The translations under genes were made by a program, and so were the position numbers. Shown in pieces: positions 63,021 through 64,000 of a stretch of DNA of 64,000 bases; within the stretch, counting starts at the first letter, position 1; the number at the start of each line of letters is the position of its first letter. The notes under the pieces are model-generated. The model did no database searches. It had not been told where the DNA came from and was given only the letters and a program-made list of their open reading frames with translations. Source of the DNA: Elusimicrobiota bacterium. GTDB taxonomy: Bacteria > Elusimicrobiota > Elusimicrobia > UBA1565 > UBA9628. The stretch lies in assembly GCA_023249645.1 (NCBI GenBank), contig JAHFCF010000004.1:64821-128820 (forward strand). The letters are read 5' to 3'.

Positions 63021-64000
63021 TCAGCGCGGCCAGTCAGAATCGAAAGTGCTTTTCAGGCTTGAGAGGATGTTCGGATCATCCACGAGGATGCCGAGCTCCC
63101 TGTTCTCGTTGAGGGAAGTGTAGGAGAAATTCTCGGAGCCGAGAAAGGCTCGTCGATCGTCGGCGAGGATCATCTTCGCGTGGATGTAGGGCGATTTCAA
63201 GCCCTCGGCTTGCACATGATGGGCGTTGAGATACTCACGCTCCTTGGCATTCTTGTCCTCACCGTTGGCGGTATCATCCAAGACGGCGGTGATGAAGCGC
63301 ACTACGACGCCGCGCTGGGCCGCATCGATCAAGGCCTGCATGCACTCCTTATCCTCGGCTTCCTGGCCATAGACTTCGAGGGTTTTGGACGCGCTGTTGA
63401 TAAGTGTGAGGAGCTTGGCGCGGGAATTGTCCGGGCTCCAAACTAGGTTCGGATTCGACGGCGAAAGGGTCGTATCGTTCCAGTCCGCTTCGAAGACCTG
63501 GAAGATCTCGGCGACTTCGGCCGGGTCCGCGGTCACGACGCCGAAATCGCGGGTGCCCGTGAAATAGTTGGGCGCCAGGTTGAAGGTCATGATGACAGCT
63601 GTGCTGTCGTCAAAGGTGAAAGTTTTCTGGTGCGTGATGCGGAACCGGCTGCTGGCAGGTTTCGTTTTCACGCCGGCGGCATTGAGTTTGGCGACGGCTT
63701 CGGCATTGGGGTCTTTCGGCCTGTGCAAAAAGGAGTTGTGGTTGTAGATGACTCGCACGTTGACGCCGCGGCCGGCTGCCGCAGTCAGGGCCTCGATGAT
63801 CTGGTTGTCCTCGAGCTCGTAGATCGTCAGGTTGATGGAACTCTGGGCATGGTTTATGAGGTCTAAGATAAGGGTGCGGCCGTCAGTGGGCTGGGTGAGT
63901 AGGACGGGAGCGTTGCTATTTTTGGCCGCGGGAGCTGTTCCGAAATCCGCCGGTAGCGTGAGGACTGGGACCTTCGGGAGCCATGGATCATCGGTCGCGT
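63021..64000 (-). CDS. Phospholipase D-like protein, 5' end outside the window
   Basis: The frame is open from the right edge to the stop at 63021 (about 326 residues visible). Two HKD motifs: HQKTFTFDDSTAVIMTFNLA (first) and YIHAKMILADDRRAFLGSEN (second, ending SENFSYTSL). The upstream part INLTIYELEDNQIIEALTAA matches the PLD-like fold core. Such proteins are nucleases, phospholipases or cardiolipin synthases; the small size and single pair suggest a secreted PLD-type nuclease or hydrolase (inference). The N-terminus, which would show any signal peptide, is missing. Confidence 0.88.
   Translation of the reverse strand, partial: ATDDPWLPKVPVLTLPADFGTAPAAKNSNAPVLLTQPTDGRTLILDLINHAQSSINLTIYELEDNQIIEALTAAAGRGVNVRVIYNHNSFLHRPKDPNAEAVAKLNAAGVKTKPASSRFRITHQKTFTFDDSTAVIMTFNLAPNYFTGTRDFGVVTADPAEVAEIFQVFEADWNDTTLSPSNPNLVWSPDNSRAKLLTLINSASKTLEVYGQEAEDKECMQALIDAAQRGVVVRFITAVLDDTANGEDKNAKEREYLNAHHVQAEGLKSPYIHAKMILADDRRAFLGSENFSYTSLNENRELGILVDDPNILSSLKSTFDSDWPR

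Overview
The window is a GC-rich, almost fully coding bacterial chromosome segment. It has no phage, complete insertion sequence, rRNA or CRISPR array, and no gene-free stretch longer than about 200 bases. The organism is Gram-negative: it has an outer-membrane-type beta protein, a heptosyltransferase-like GT9 enzyme, many signal peptides and a type IV pilus system. The mix of several short pilins, a c-di-AMP cyclase in a Gram-negative, CxxC-type MnmA, a GAF/HD-GYP protein and many unknown exported proteins suggests Elusimicrobiota or a related deep lineage. That placement is an inference of moderate confidence.

Layout. 1-3.8 kb (minus): a PAS histidine kinase followed at once by hypC, hypD and hypE (hypE runs off the left edge), for NiFe-hydrogenase maturation. 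3.8-5.9 kb: proline dehydrogenase and kbl. 5.9-12 kb: a Phd/RelE-type toxin-antitoxin pair, a three-module CPBP membrane protease, a degenerate PurH coupled to an MNT/HEPN pair, and an orphan antitoxin. 12-17 kb: a calpain-like protease, the era-nusB-ligA operon and an HD hydrolase. 17-20.3 kb: YceI, a TMTC-like membrane protein with TPRs, brnTA and a remnant of an HD gene. 20.3-28 kb: slipin, hemW, phoH, valS, an exported unknown, mutY and a BON lipoprotein. 28-34 kb: an RdgB-TPR fusion, rsmA, an exported unknown, mnmA and a GT9 enzyme. 34-40.5 kb: efp, a subtilisin, a DUF192 protein, pilB, a GAF/HD-GYP protein and an outer-membrane protein. 40.5-43.7 kb: smpB, tRNA-Leu, pilA1-pilD-pilA2-pilA3 and tRNA-Ser. 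43.7-49 kb: large membrane glycosyltransferase-like proteins, a PEBP protein and a flippase-like protein. 49-52 kb: an exported unknown, cdaA and a DHH phosphodiesterase (c-di-AMP turnover). 52-57 kb: etfAB, tRNA-Tyr, a membrane histidine kinase and an anchored IPT-like protein. 57-64 kb: a papain-like exported protein, tRNA-Arg, marC, a methyltransferase, alaS and a partial phospholipase-D-like protein.

The most interesting signal is regulatory. Five genes scattered over 50 kb (starts at 6620, 12093, 31503, 49237 and 57007) all encode exported or membrane proteins, three of them protease-like. Each is preceded by two direct-repeat boxes of the type GGnCC-N3/4-GnCC, about 22 bp apart. The first C of the CC pair in box 1 lies 55-58 nt, and in box 2 32-35 nt, before a -10 hexamer (box 2 is degenerate at 6620). 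No -35 is evident. The -10 places the transcription start at or within a few bases of the start codon, predicting leaderless mRNAs. This looks like the binding signature of an undescribed activator controlling a secreted-protease regulon. Other genes (orphan antitoxin, brnT, IPT protein) also have -10 elements that imply leaderless transcripts.

Two dispersed repeat families were found. One is a 120-134 bp near-palindromic intergenic element with two copies whose central palindromes differ in sequence but both remain perfect. The other is a short GGGGTCAGG-type repeat with four copies, two of which supply the C-terminal codons and stop of the adjacent gene.
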